Below, piece after piece: positions 24,824-33,363 of a stretch of DNA of 42,273 nucleotides. The notes under the pieces are model-generated. The model ran no database searches, had not been told where the DNA came from, and saw only the letters and a program-made list of their open reading frames with translations. The translations under genes were made by a program, and so were the position numbers. This DNA is from Mucilaginibacter sp. GTDB lineage: Bacteria > Bacteroidota > Bacteroidia > Sphingobacteriales > Sphingobacteriaceae. Position 1 is the stretch's first letter. Each line of letters opens with the position of its first letter. The stretch spans positions 1 through 42,273 of the forward strand of contig JAQBOP010000390.1 of NCBI GenBank assembly GCA_028287975.1, read 5' to 3'.

Positions 24824-26332
24824 TTATAAGCCTAATTTGGGATTACTGTCCCTTTCGCTTTGCGGGATAGGGAAAAATTTATTGGCGTTATAGTTAAATA
24901 ACGGCACATCAGACAAGGCTGAATTTGCATAAGCCGACCCATAACGGATGATGTCAAAAAACCTATGGAATTCAAGTGCCAGTTCTGAGCGTCTTTCCTT
25001 GCGGATAATATCACGTAATTGCGACTGGTCTGTCGTTGTGATATCAGGCAACAAACCTGCCGGCACAGTGCCATATCCTGTCAAAGTCTTGTCAAACAAA
25101 TAGCTTTCCCTTGCGCGTTTTCTTACCCTGTTAAGCGGCGCCAATGCACCTGAGCTATTGCCTGACTCATTTAAAGCTTCGGCTTCGATCAACAACACCT
25201 CAGCGAACCTGATTGCCTGGTAATTTAGATCGCCGTCACCCTTTATGGTAACCGGTATTTCTGATAACGGCTGGCAATCTTTTTTGCTTAAATAGCCGGT
25301 AGTTGTCCAGGTTGGATCAAACGGACTATCAAAATAAGGGTGGCCGGCACGTGCCATAGTATAATCAAGGCGCGGATCATCTACACCCCCGGCTGATTTT
25401 TCAAAATTATTAACCAGGCTTTGTGTCGGATAAAAGAAACCATATCCATTAATAGAGCGTGGCGCGAACCAAACATTCAGATTGTTTCCTTGGAAGGGCG
25501 TTAAACCTGATTTATGTTGTACAGAAAATACACCTTCGCTATTGTTTTTTGTTGCTGCACTAAAATTATCGGAGAACACAGGTAATAGGGTATAGATGCC
25601 AAGGTTATCAACTGCCTGGGCTGTTGATGCTGCTAACGCCCATTTTTGTTCAAAAAGGTATGTTTTAGCTAACAAGGCAAGTGCTGCACCCTTTGTAACA
25701 CGGCCCAGATCTGCACCTTTCCAGCTTGTTGGTAAACCAGCGGCTGCTTCAGTGCAATCTTTTTCAATTTGCGCATAAATAGCTGCTTGAGGCGAAACCG
25801 GTTTTTGTGCTTCTGTAGGCGTTTCTACTTTTAAATGTATTGGAATATTGCCATAGCAGGTGGTTAATACAAAATAGTAGTAAGCCCTTAAAAACTTTAC
25901 TTGCGCTAAAGATTGCTTTTTTACGGTGTCAGATATACCCTGCGTATTTCCGGATAGCCCGTCAGTAACTACATTGCAGGTAAATACACCCTGGAAATAT
26001 CTTTTCCACACCGCCTCAACAGCAGAATTTGATGGATTGATATTAAAATCGTTCACTAGTTGAAAATCGCTCTGGTCGCCCGCGCTGCCGCCTTTTATCG
26101 CATCATCAGATGCTACATCACCCAATACCCAAATAGCATTTGAAGACGCATCTGTAAAGGTTAAAGAAGTATAAGCAGCATTTACAGCAAGGATAGTGTT
26201 AGCATCATTAGTAAAATAATCGGCATTGGTATATTGCCCGGTTATTGGTTGGTTTAATATCTTTTTACATCCTGTAATCGTAAAAAATACCACGGCCAAC
26301 ATTAATATATAATAGTTGTGTTTTGCTTTCAT
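24824..26332 (-). CDS. SusD/RagB family outer-membrane lipoprotein
   Basis: This SusD-like glycan-binding lipoprotein sits as a lid on the SusC channel. It has 502 residues with lipobox TITGC (C22) followed by KKIL. Family features include the N-terminal YFTNDANTILAVNAAYTSL, VKFLRAYYYFVLTTCYGNIP, the TPR-like segment RVTKGAALALLAKTYLFEQKW, YQAIRFAEVLLIEAEALN, and the C-terminal IRKERRSELALEFHRFFDIIRYG with a final PIPQSERDSNPKL. It begins 20 bases after the susC stop, the standard tandem order, and is followed by the LamG lipoprotein. Confidence 0.95.
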   Translation of the reverse strand: MKAKHNYYILMLAVVFFTITGCKKILNQPITGQYTNADYFTNDANTILAVNAAYTSLTFTDASSNAIWVLGDVASDDAIKGGSAGDQSDFQLVNDFNINPSNSAVEAVWKRYFQGVFTCNVVTDGLSGNTQGISDTVKKQSLAQVKFLRAYYYFVLTTCYGNIPIHLKVETPTEAQKPVSPQAAIYAQIEKDCTEAAAGLPTSWKGADLGRVTKGAALALLAKTYLFEQKWALAASTAQAVDNLGIYTLLPVFSDNFSAATKNNSEGVFSVQHKSGLTPFQGNNLNVWFAPRSINGYGFFYPTQSLVNNFEKSAGGVDDPRLDYTMARAGHPYFDSPFDPTWTTTGYLSKKDCQPLSEIPVTIKGDGDLNYQAIRFAEVLLIEAEALNESGNSSGALAPLNRVRKRARESYLFDKTLTGYGTVPAGLLPDITTTDQSQLRDIIRKERRSELALEFHRFFDIIRYGSAYANSALSDVPLFNYNANKFFPIPQSERDSNPKLGL

Positions 26333-26352
26333 CTTTTTTGTAATTAAAAAGG

Positions 26353-29300
26353 TTAGAAATTTGCGTTAATACCGGCGGTCAATATAAGTGCCGATGGATA
26401 TGTACCCCAATCAATACCTACTGCTTTTACGCCATCACCTCCATTGTTATCGTTTTGATATTGCTCTGGATCAAGGCCTTTATATTTGGTAAAAGTGAGC
26501 AGGTTTTGCCCGCTTACAAATATCCTCACAGATGATAGCCCAAGTGTTTTTAACGCATTTTTACTTAGCTTATAGCCTAACTGCACATTTTTGAGTTTAA
26601 GGTATGAGCCGCTCTCTAAAAAGCGCGTAGAAGCCTGCTTGTTATTGGCAGCGTCAGACCATGATAGCAATGGCCGGGTATTGCTTGTTCCCGGGCCTGT
26701 CCAGCTTTCGGTAGCTGTTGCCTCGGTTATGTTAAACGGACGATAAAAGCCTTCAAGTTCAGTATTTACCTGATCGTAAATCTTATTGCCATAAACTCCC
26801 TGGAAGAACAGACTTAAATCAAAGTTTTGATAACCGACAGTGGCGGTTAACCCATAGGTTAATTTAGGTATTGCACTGCCCGCAAAAGTGCGGTCATTTT
26901 GATCTATGACACCATCGCCATTAACATCTTTGTACATTACATCGCCCGGACGGATGCCAGGCCCCTGGTAGGCGTGTGTAAATACTTGTTGAGTGTTTTG
27001 AAAGATACCTTCTTGCTGTAACAGATAAAATGAACCAATTGGATGGCCTACAGCTGTACGTGTCGCAAAAATATTATTATCGATGCGGCCTGCAACAATA
27101 ACAGGAGCATCAGCCAGTGACACTACGGTATTTTTCTCGGTTGCAAGGTTACCCGCTATGCCGATATTCCAGTCATCGTTTATTTTGGTACGGTAATTTA
27201 TGTCAAGCTCAAAACCCTGATCACGTACTTTGCCGGCATTGATAAAAGGAACTGAAGCCTGGCCTGCACTGCTGGGCATTGGATACGGCAATAATACGTT
27301 ATTGGTATTTTTAATATAATAATCGGCTGTTATTTGCAGCGCACTGTTAAAAAGGCCAATATCTAAACCAATATCCTCTTGCGTGGTTATTTCCCAATGG
27401 ATATTTGGGTTGCCGATTTTGGTTATTGTATAACCCTGGTTGGTAGTCCCGTTAAAAGGATAATAACTATTTCCTGACAGGGTTGATAGGTAAGCATATG
27501 AGTCTAAGGACCGTTCATTACCTAATTGACCAACGTCAACCCTTAACTTAAGATTTGAAATAGGCTTAATGTCTTTCATGAAATCTTCCTGATCAATACG
27601 CCAGCCTAAAGAGCCGGAGTAAACTGATTTAGATCGGTCAGTAGGGTCAAGTACTGATGAGGCATCCCAGCGGTAATTAAAACTTGCCAGGTACTTATTG
27701 TTATATTGGTAATTAACACGACCAAAGACAGACGAAAGGCTGCGTGAACTTTCGCCGCCTCCGTTAAGTAAGCCGGTTAACGCACCGTTATCAAGATATT
27801 GAAAAGGTGGCGTTTGGTTTACATAGTTAGTACGCGAAGCACTAATGCCCTGCTGATCTTGTTTGATGATCTCTGTACCGGCTAAAAACGTAAAATCGTG
27901 TTTGTCAAATTTCAGATCGTAAGTTGCTGTATTAGTCCAGTTATAATTAAGGTTTTGATTATGCGATTGAGCCAATGACGCCGGTGTGTTGAAATGCCGG
28001 TCGGCACCATAAGTTTCATAAAATTGCTTGTAGTCATTCAATATCAAATTTATGCCGATGTCACTCTTAATTCGCAGGTTTTTTATTGGAGTAAGCTCTG
28101 CAAACACATCACCAAGTACAGTATAATTGTAATTATTATTATCTGTCGATGCGGCTAACTGAACCGGATTAACGCCGTCACCTAAAAAATTACCTAAAGT
28201 TGCATCTTGTTTTGGCAGGTCAATAAACTGGCCGTTAGGTCCATACACCGGTGTGCCTGGTGTGCGGAACAACGCGTAACGTACTACACTTGCTGCGGCA
28301 CCCGAATACCCATCGCCGGATGAGCCAACTACCCTGGTCTTTTCATAACTCAAGTTAACGTTGGTTCCAAATTTGAGGTATTTTGTAGGATTGCTATTTA
28401 TTGCAGTACGCAGGTTATAACGTCTGAAAGATGAGTTTTCGATCAAACCATTCTGACTGAAAATATTGCCTGAAACAATATAATTTGACGTTTCGGTGCC
28501 GCCGCTTACTGATAAATTAATATTAGTTACCGGTGCAGGTTTAAGCGTTTCTTTTAACCAGTTTACATCTGAAAGAGTATGAGCCAGGCTGTCAGAAATA
28601 ATCGGCCTGCCGTCATTTGTGGCTGCAGTGTTATAGGCACTTACGTACTGCGCGTTATTTGCCATTTTTATAAGGTGCGTGGCCGATTGTACGCCTGTAT
28701 ACGCATTCAAACTTAATTTAGCTTTGCCTGAGCTGCCATGTTTGGTAGTAATAATAACTACACCACCGGCCGCGCGGGCTCCGTAAATAGCCGCAGATGA
28801 CGCGTCTTTAAGAATATTAATACTTTCTATATCATCCGGTGCTAATTGATTGATACCGTCGGTTACCGGTGTGCCATCAATCACATAAAGCGGGCTAATC
28901 CCATTAATGGTATTAAGGCCGCGTACCTGTACTGATATACCACTTCCGGGCGCCCCGGTATTTTGTGTTACGGTAACGCCTGCCGCTTTACCTTGCATAA
29001 TTTGGTCTATACCACCAACTGGTAAGCCCGCAAGGTCTTTTGTGCTGATAACCGACACGGCACCTGTCAGATCTTTTTTACGCTGTGTGCCATAACCGGT
29101 AACAATAACTTCATTTAAATTACCTGCATCTTCGGTTAGGGTAATGGTGATCTCTGATCTGCCCGCGGTCTCAACTTCCTGAGTTTTATAGCCGACGTAA
29201 GTAATCACTAATATCGTATTATCAGGTACAGTAACATTAAAATTCCCGTTAGCGTCAGCCTGAGCTATCGAACTGCCGTTTTTAATAGCTATGGTTGCAC

Positions 29301-29724
29301 CGGGCAGCGGCTCGCCCTTTGTATCTACGATCTTACCTTTTATGGTAATATCGGCCGTCGGCGGGGCCGATTGCCGGGTTATCACGATGAGGTTATTATT
29401 TAATATTCTGAATGATAAGCCTGTGTTTTTAAAAGCGTTATCCAGAATTTGAGGTACGGTAACATCTTTAACATCGATGCTTACCTTCCTTTGGGCTATG
29501 GCCTGGTTGTTATATAAAAAAGTATAACTGCTTTTCTGTTCGAGCAGCTCAAATAGCCTGTCGAACTTGACGTTTTGTACAGTTAAGTTTAGTTTGTCTT
29601 GTGAGCGTACCGCCGCAGAAACATGCATTAAGGCGATAAGTATAAAGAATGTTGTTAGTTTCACACACAATAGTATTTTTTTGCCAATAGCAGGGTCAAT
29701 GAAATAACTTAAAGTTTTTTTCAT
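26353..29724 (-). CDS. SusC/RagA TonB-linked outer-membrane transporter with STN signalling domain
   Basis: This outer-membrane TonB-dependent transporter for glycan fragments has 1123 residues. The order is a signal peptide (to about 42), an STN domain (about 47-115, VQNVKFDRLFELLEQKSSYT), a CarboxypepD_reg domain (about 127-212, GKIVDTKGEPLPGATIAIKN), a plug domain (about 213-330) with the SusC hallmarks LNEVIVTGYGTQRKKDLTGA and GRSEITITL upstream, and a beta-barrel ending in an aromatic C-terminal strand (LILTAGINANF). The STN domain is expected in transporters that signal through FecR to an ECF sigma factor, both of which are encoded next door. The predicted substrate class is a mannoside, from the GH130 gene in the operon. 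Confidence 0.95.
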   Translation of the reverse strand: MKKTLSYFIDPAIGKKILLCVKLTTFFILIALMHVSAAVRSQDKLNLTVQNVKFDRLFELLEQKSSYTFLYNNQAIAQRKVSIDVKDVTVPQILDNAFKNTGLSFRILNNNLIVITRQSAPPTADITIKGKIVDTKGEPLPGATIAIKNGSSIAQADANGNFNVTVPDNTILVITYVGYKTQEVETAGRSEITITLTEDAGNLNEVIVTGYGTQRKKDLTGAVSVISTKDLAGLPVGGIDQIMQGKAAGVTVTQNTGAPGSGISVQVRGLNTINGISPLYVIDGTPVTDGINQLAPDDIESINILKDASSAAIYGARAAGGVVIITTKHGSSGKAKLSLNAYTGVQSATHLIKMANNAQYVSAYNTAATNDGRPIISDSLAHTLSDVNWLKETLKPAPVTNINLSVSGGTETSNYIVSGNIFSQNGLIENSSFRRYNLRTAINSNPTKYLKFGTNVNLSYEKTRVVGSSGDGYSGAAASVVRYALFRTPGTPVYGPNGQFIDLPKQDATLGNFLGDGVNPVQLAASTDNNNYNYTVLGDVFAELTPIKNLRIKSDIGINLILNDYKQFYETYGADRHFNTPASLAQSHNQNLNYNWTNTATYDLKFDKHDFTFLAGTEIIKQDQQGISASRTNYVNQTPPFQYLDNGALTGLLNGGGESSRSLSSVFGRVNYQYNNKYLASFNYRWDASSVLDPTDRSKSVYSGSLGWRIDQEDFMKDIKPISNLKLRVDVGQLGNERSLDSYAYLSTLSGNSYYPFNGTTNQGYTITKIGNPNIHWEITTQEDIGLDIGLFNSALQITADYYIKNTNNVLLPYPMPSSAGQASVPFINAGKVRDQGFELDINYRTKINDDWNIGIAGNLATEKNTVVSLADAPVIVAGRIDNNIFATRTAVGHPIGSFYLLQQEGIFQNTQQVFTHAYQGPGIRPGDVMYKDVNGDGVIDQNDRTFAGSAIPKLTYGLTATVGYQNFDLSLFFQGVYGNKIYDQVNTELEGFYRPFNITEATATESWTGPGTSNTRPLLSWSDAANNKQASTRFLESGSYLKLKNVQLGYKLSKNALKTLGLSSVRIFVSGQNLLTFTKYKGLDPEQYQNDNNGGDGVKAVGIDWGTYPSALILTAGINANF

Positions 29725-29840
29725 ACTTTTGAATTGTTGAGGTTAATAAAATCTAAAAAAGCCTGGTATCCAGTCAGATATTTGGGTAGCATCGGATAAC
29801 CCCAATAGAGGAAGTGTTCCCGCACTTCCTTGTTTTTTTT
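29724..29840 (+). ncRNA. Predicted antisense small RNA over the susC leader
   Basis: On the plus strand a TACTTTTG box (29724-29731, perfect TAnnTTTG) is followed about 80 bases later by a textbook terminator ending at 29840. No plus-strand gene lies in between or ends there. The predicted transcript of about 100 bases (29738-29840) contains a CTGG-TAT-CCAG hairpin (29763-29773), a TTGGG/CCCAA stem (about 29781-29805) and the terminator stem. It would be antisense to the susC 5' leader and end before fecR. Antisense RNAs at susC starts are known in Bacteroides (DonS), which makes a repressor of susC plausible. No TTG -33 element is seen, so the promoter is only half supported. Confidence 0.45.
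29809..29840 (+). terminator. Plus-strand intrinsic terminator between fecR and susC
   Basis: AGGAAGTG (29809-29816), loop TTCCCG, CACTTCCT (29823-29830), then TGTTTTTTTT (29831-29840). The eight-T tail lies on the plus strand only; on the minus strand, where both flanking genes are transcribed, the stem is preceded by A residues and followed by CTCTATTGG. It therefore ends a plus-strand RNA. Confidence 0.75.
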
Positions 29841-29924
29841 GAGGTTAAAAAGCTGTCGTGAAATAAATTTACGTCATGTGGTTTTTCCTTTCTTCTCCTT
29901 TAAGTTTATGGTTAATATGGCTGG

Positions 29925-31025
29925 TTACCATATATGTATTTGATTGTTTTTTATGCTATAGTGAAATGGCTCGGTAAATTGCAGATCGCGCATTACCTCG
30001 TTAATATCTTCATCTTTAAAAGCCCCGGTAAACTGTTTTGCCGAATAGTTATCGTTGTCAAATTTTATTTCAACATTGTACCAGCGTTCCAGTTGCCTGG
30101 CCAGGTCATTAAAATTCTTTTTTTTAAATATCAGCTTATCGCTTACCCAGGCTGTTTCGGTAATTGCGGCGTCGGGTAATTGGGGTAATAAAGTTGTTTT
30201 GTCAGCAGCTACTGAAAGAGAATCGACCGGCTTATTCTTAACTGCAAGTTTTGTTTTAAATGACACAGTAGCATTAGTGTTGATAGTAACCTTCTCGTTA
30301 GGATATAAGATCACGTTATCGCCGGGCTTATCATTATTTAAAACTTCAACCTTTCCGCGGATAAGCGTGGTTTCCATGTAAGCATCGCCCTGGTAGGCCT
30401 TAACATTAAAAGCTGTACCCAATACCACCACATTTAGCTTGCCTGCATGTACTATAAAAGGATGCTCAGTATCGTGTTTGACGTCAAAATAAGCTTCGCC
30501 ATTTAAGGTCACTTCTCTTTTGCCATCAACCAATAAATTTTCGGCATATTTAATAGTCGAACCCGAGTTGAGCCAAACTGTAGTGCCGTCAGGTAGGGTA
30601 GTATGTATGCGTTTACCATAGCGTGTGGCCAATTGCTGCTGTGTATTTGTCGGCGCAGTTTTAAAACGTTTTAAGATGATTGCACCTGCAGTAAATAATA
30701 CAAGTACAGATGCAGCAACCATCCACAATGTTGGCCGTTTGCTGCTTAATGGCGTAGGTTCATGATTAAAAATATGTCTTTCCATAAACCGGCCTTCATT
30801 GGCTAACGAATAGTCCAGCTTTTTCAACCCTCTTTCAAGTGCACCTCGTTCTTCTATTGAGGCAGCTACCGGCGTGTCCAGCTTTAGCCGTTTTATGTTA
30901 CCATAATCGGCCCTTAATTCAGGCCGGGCAAGAAAAATAAGTTCCAGTTCATCAACTTCCTCCGGTGAAATATCACCCGATACCGACCGCGCACTTAAAA
31001 ACCATACTCTTTCTTCTGATGTCAT
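29925..31025 (-). CDS. FecR family anti-sigma factor with DUF4974
   Basis: This inner-membrane anti-sigma factor holds the ECF sigma factor until the SusC STN domain signals across the periplasm. The frame opens at 31049; ATG 31025 (MTSEERVWFLSARSVSG) gives the normal N-terminus (366 aa). An N-terminal cytoplasmic sigma-binding region is followed by one transmembrane helix (about 100-118, LWMVAASVLVLFTAGAIIL), the FecR domain (GKRIHTTLPDGTTVWLNSGS, NGEAYFDVKHDTEHPFIVHA, VLGTAFNVKAY) and a C-terminal DUF4974 domain (NFNDLARQLERWYNVEIKFD, ending HYSIKNNQIHIW). It is divergent from the sigma gene and upstream of susC, 200 bases apart. Confidence 0.94.
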   Translation of the reverse strand: MTSEERVWFLSARSVSGDISPEEVDELELIFLARPELRADYGNIKRLKLDTPVAASIEERGALERGLKKLDYSLANEGRFMERHIFNHEPTPLSSKRPTLWMVAASVLVLFTAGAIILKRFKTAPTNTQQQLATRYGKRIHTTLPDGTTVWLNSGSTIKYAENLLVDGKREVTLNGEAYFDVKHDTEHPFIVHAGKLNVVVLGTAFNVKAYQGDAYMETTLIRGKVEVLNNDKPGDNVILYPNEKVTINTNATVSFKTKLAVKNKPVDSLSVAADKTTLLPQLPDAAITETAWVSDKLIFKKKNFNDLARQLERWYNVEIKFDNDNYSAKQFTGAFKDEDINEVMRDLQFTEPFHYSIKNNQIHIW

Positions 31026-31097
31026 AATAGTAAGACACAGAAAAGTCAAAATCCCCCCAAAACAAAATATATTTTTTTAAAACGTTTTTTACGCCGA

Positions 31098-31127
31098 TTG
31101 GTTTATTAACTAAATACTATACCTTTA
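31098..31127 (+). promoter_or_regulatory. Promoter of the ECF sigma factor gene
   Basis: TTG (31098-31100), a 19-base spacer and TACCTTTA (31120-31127) fit the Bacteroidota pattern TTG-N19-TAnnTTTG with one mismatch in the last base. Transcription would begin near 31133-31136, about 20 bases before ATG 31155. Confidence 0.5.
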
Positions 31128-31154
31128 TTTTCTTTTATAAACCATGCAGTTCCT

Positions 31155-31706
31155 ATGCAAGTTATCCTTCATGAAGAATTAAGTCATTCTGCGTTGCATG
31201 ATGAACAGGTCTTTAAAGAACTGTATAGGGAGTACTTTGTGAAGTTATATAGGTTTGCAGTCTCGCTCGTACATAGCCGGGAATCAGCCGAAGAAATTGT
31301 ACATGATGTATTAATTAATCTTTGGAAAAAAAGAAGCTCTTTTCAGGAGATAGAAAATTTAAATACCTATCTGTACGTGTCTGTAAAAAACTTGTCGCTT
31401 AACTATTTAAGAAATCAGGGTAACCGGATTTATGTTGATGATGAGGTTCTGTACAATAAAACTGCTTATTGCACCGTCGATCCTGAAAGTGTAATGATCA
31501 GCAAGGAAAAGGTAGAAGCCCTGAATTATTTTATTAATAACCTGCCTTTAAAGTGCAAGCTTATATTTAAGCTTATTAAAGACGATGGTATGAAATATAA
31601 AGAGGTTGCAGCACTTTTAAATATATCGGTAAAAACTGTCGAAAATCAGTTAGTGATAGCTATAAAAAAAATATCCGTAGCTATCAGAAAAAGCGATGCG
31701 CTTTAA
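31155..31706 (+). CDS. ECF RNA polymerase sigma factor of the PUL
   Basis: This cytoplasmic sigma-70 family factor has 183 residues and only regions 2 and 4, typical of FecI-like ECF factors in Bacteroidota. Region 2 shows FKELYREYFVKLYRFA and SAEEIVHDVLINLWKKR, then YLYVSVKNLSLNYLRNQ. Region 4 shows INNLPLKCKLIFKL and the recognition helix in YKEVAALLNISVKTVENQ. It is transcribed away from fecR. The expected circuit is substrate to SusC-STN to FecR to this factor to susC transcription, which agrees with the lack of a housekeeping promoter motif before susC. Confidence 0.95.
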   Translation: MQVILHEELSHSALHDEQVFKELYREYFVKLYRFAVSLVHSRESAEEIVHDVLINLWKKRSSFQEIENLNTYLYVSVKNLSLNYLRNQGNRIYVDDEVLYNKTAYCTVDPESVMISKEKVEALNYFINNLPLKCKLIFKLIKDDGMKYKEVAALLNISVKTVENQLVIAIKKISVAIRKSDAL

Positions 31707-31747
31707 TTAACTGATATAATTCAAAAAGACTTAATGTAATTATTTTA

Positions 31748-31767
31748 ACATTGCAGAGTTGCAATGT
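31748..31767. other. Dyad ACATTGCA-GAGT-TGCAATGT
   Basis: An 8-bp perfect inverted repeat with a 4-base loop lies 41 bases after the sigma-factor stop. No T-run follows it, so it is either a weak 3'-end hairpin or an operator for the receiver-domain gene that begins at 31879. The remaining gap is AT-rich with no clear promoter. Confidence 0.35.
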
Positions 31768-31878
31768 AGGGCTTATTAAATATATTTGAGCCTAAGCTAA
31801 TTGTGGGAAAATTCACTAATGTTGATATTATAATCCAACTAAATGACTAAATATTTCGTTTATTAGCCTAAGTCACAC

Positions 31879-32289
31879 ATGGATAGCTTATCAACTAAAA
31901 AGATTTTGTTTGTACTTGATCATGATGTGATTTTTCACCGCATCCTGACTTTCGCCAACAAAAAAAGTAATTATAAGGGTATCTATTTTTATACGCAGGC
32001 AACTCATTTACTTAGTTATCTAAAAGAACACCGTAGTGATACGGCAAACCTCCCGGATGTATTGTTTTTAGACATTCCACCCTCTAATGACGGCTGGTTA
32101 TTTTTGGACGCTTACGACGAGCTCAGGACAGGTATGAGCAAGAATATTGCTGTTTACATCGTTTCGGCATCGGTACGGCAATATGACAAACAACGTGCCT
32201 TAAGCTATGGCTTTGTCCTGGACTATATCCTCAAGCCGCTTCCTATGGACAAATTCCGTGAAATTGCCGGCGTTTCTACCCAAGCATAG
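31879..32289 (+). CDS. Orphan response-regulator receiver-domain protein
   Basis: This 136-residue cytoplasmic protein is a stand-alone CheY-like receiver with no output domain. Acidic residues D14 and D16 (LDHD), phospho-acceptor D65 (VLFLDIPPSNDGW), S96 in VSAS and K119-P120 match the receiver pattern, so phosphorylation is possible. No histidine kinase lies in the window. Similar single-domain receivers are frequent in Sphingobacteriaceae and may relay phosphate or bind a partner. It follows the sigma gene by 172 bases on the same strand, without evidence of co-transcription. Confidence 0.82.
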   Translation: MDSLSTKKILFVLDHDVIFHRILTFANKKSNYKGIYFYTQATHLLSYLKEHRSDTANLPDVLFLDIPPSNDGWLFLDAYDELRTGMSKNIAVYIVSASVRQYDKQRALSYGFVLDYILKPLPMDKFREIAGVSTQA

Positions 32290-32400
32290 AAAATTATTAG
32301 CTTATTGTGTTAAAAATGCCATGAGTGGTTTTAATTATAAATCACATACCATGTCGTTCTGTTAATTAATCTTATGCGATGCTTTCTTTATACCTTAAAT

Positions 32401-32427
32401 AGCAATAAAGCCGTTTTATTTATTGCT
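32401..32427 (+). terminator. Weak terminator-like hairpin in the 32290-32552 gap
   Basis: AGCAATAAA (32401-32409) pairs with TTTATTGCT (32419-32427) across a 9-base loop. A T-rich stretch with seven consecutive T follows about 12 bases later. The stem is AT-rich, so efficiency is doubtful. It could close the receiver-gene transcript. Confidence 0.35.
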
Positions 32428-32514
32428 TTATGTTATATTTTTTTACCTGTCAGATAAAGATAAATTTCCTGTAACATTTTTGATATCAGGTAGTTACGAT
32501 GAGTTTGCTTTTGG

Positions 32515-32522
32515 TATATTTG
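32515..32522 (+). promoter_or_regulatory. -7 box upstream of the small membrane-protein gene
   Basis: TATATTTG is a perfect TAnnTTTG, 30 bases before ATG 32553. No TTG lies at the expected 19-base distance, so only the -7 element is supported. A frame open at 32423 spans this site and is considered non-coding. Confidence 0.4.
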
Positions 32523-32552
32523 GTTCTGCTTATACCTTGAAACTTTGCGATT

Positions 32553-32945
32553 ATGAAAATTTGGGAAATAACCTTGACCAATTATGTGCCGATGATTACA
32601 TTTGGTTTATTTGGCTTGCTGGCAACTTACCTTTACATCCATCTCAAACATAAGTATAATAATCAATTAGACGGATTAAGCAAAGTTAAATCAGAAAATC
32701 AAATTGCTATTATTCATGCAGAGCTTAACCGGCTGGAGGTCAACATTGATACAGCAAGCTTTACCATTAAGCAAAAATATGACTTGCTGGCAAAAGTACT
32801 TTCGGTTAAAGCGGGCAAATTTTTAACCCTTTCAATCACCTTTACTATCCTGGCAATTATTGCTGTTTTTTTACTTGGTTTGCCGGTATTAAATAAGTTG
32901 CCTGAGGGTAGTTTTCTGAAAACTGTTACTTTAAATTTCATTTAA
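32553..32945 (+). CDS. Small membrane protein with a coiled-coil linker
   Basis: This 130-residue protein has hydrophobic segments at about 10-30 and 90-111, separated by a charged helical stretch (about 35-80, SENQIAIIHAELNRLEVNID) that could form a coiled coil. No family is recognised and no catalytic residues are visible. Codon use is ordinary for the region. It stands alone between the receiver gene and the large gap before the oxidoreductase operon, with its own probable -7 box. Confidence 0.62.
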   Translation: MKIWEITLTNYVPMITFGLFGLLATYLYIHLKHKYNNQLDGLSKVKSENQIAIIHAELNRLEVNIDTASFTIKQKYDLLAKVLSVKAGKFLTLSITFTILAIIAVFLLGLPVLNKLPEGSFLKTVTLNFI

Positions 32946-33012
32946 GGTAAACGTATCCTCCGAGTTTAAATATTAATGCTTGTTAACTTTTTTTAAATTA
33001 ATTTGCATTTGT

Positions 33013-33081
33013 GTGTGCGAACACACTATATTTAGAAAATATATAACAAACTTGTATATAGCATTTAAGTGTACGAACACA
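33013..33081. promoter_or_regulatory. Twin operator-like dyads in the gap before the oxidoreductase operon
   Basis: The 418-base gap 32946-33363 holds no gene. GTGTGCGAACACA at 33013-33025 and GTGTACGAACACA at 33069-33081 differ by one base, are 56 bases apart and are imperfect palindromes around a central CG, as in LacI-type operators. A half-site GAACACA follows at 33123-33129. The first operon gene starts 280 bases further on. No regulator gene that would bind them is in the window. Confidence 0.55.
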
Positions 33082-33363
33082 TAATTCTATATTATCAGTA
33101 AACCAACTAAAATACATTTATTGAACACACATGATTTTGATATAGCCGCTATTGCGCTAAAATTCCAAATACATCAGGCCAAAATATGGAACTGTTAAGG
33201 GTTTATGTACATTTAACAAGCTGTATTTCAAATTAGTTTATTTAAATATATTAGGATACTTTTAATTTATAATTAGCTTAATATTTAATATTAGATGACA
33301 ACAATCCAACTTCCGTCGCACTTTCCATTTAATTAATATGATATTATCTCAAAACCTATAACT

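Noticed and set aside
29809-29840. Terminator of the fecR transcript
   Set aside because: On the minus strand the stem is followed by CTCTATTGG with no U-tract; the T-run is on the plus strand only.
32423-32653. 76-aa plus-strand reading frame
   Set aside because: It crosses the likely promoter box at 32515-32522 and overlaps the better-supported membrane-protein gene in another frame; composition is not protein-like.
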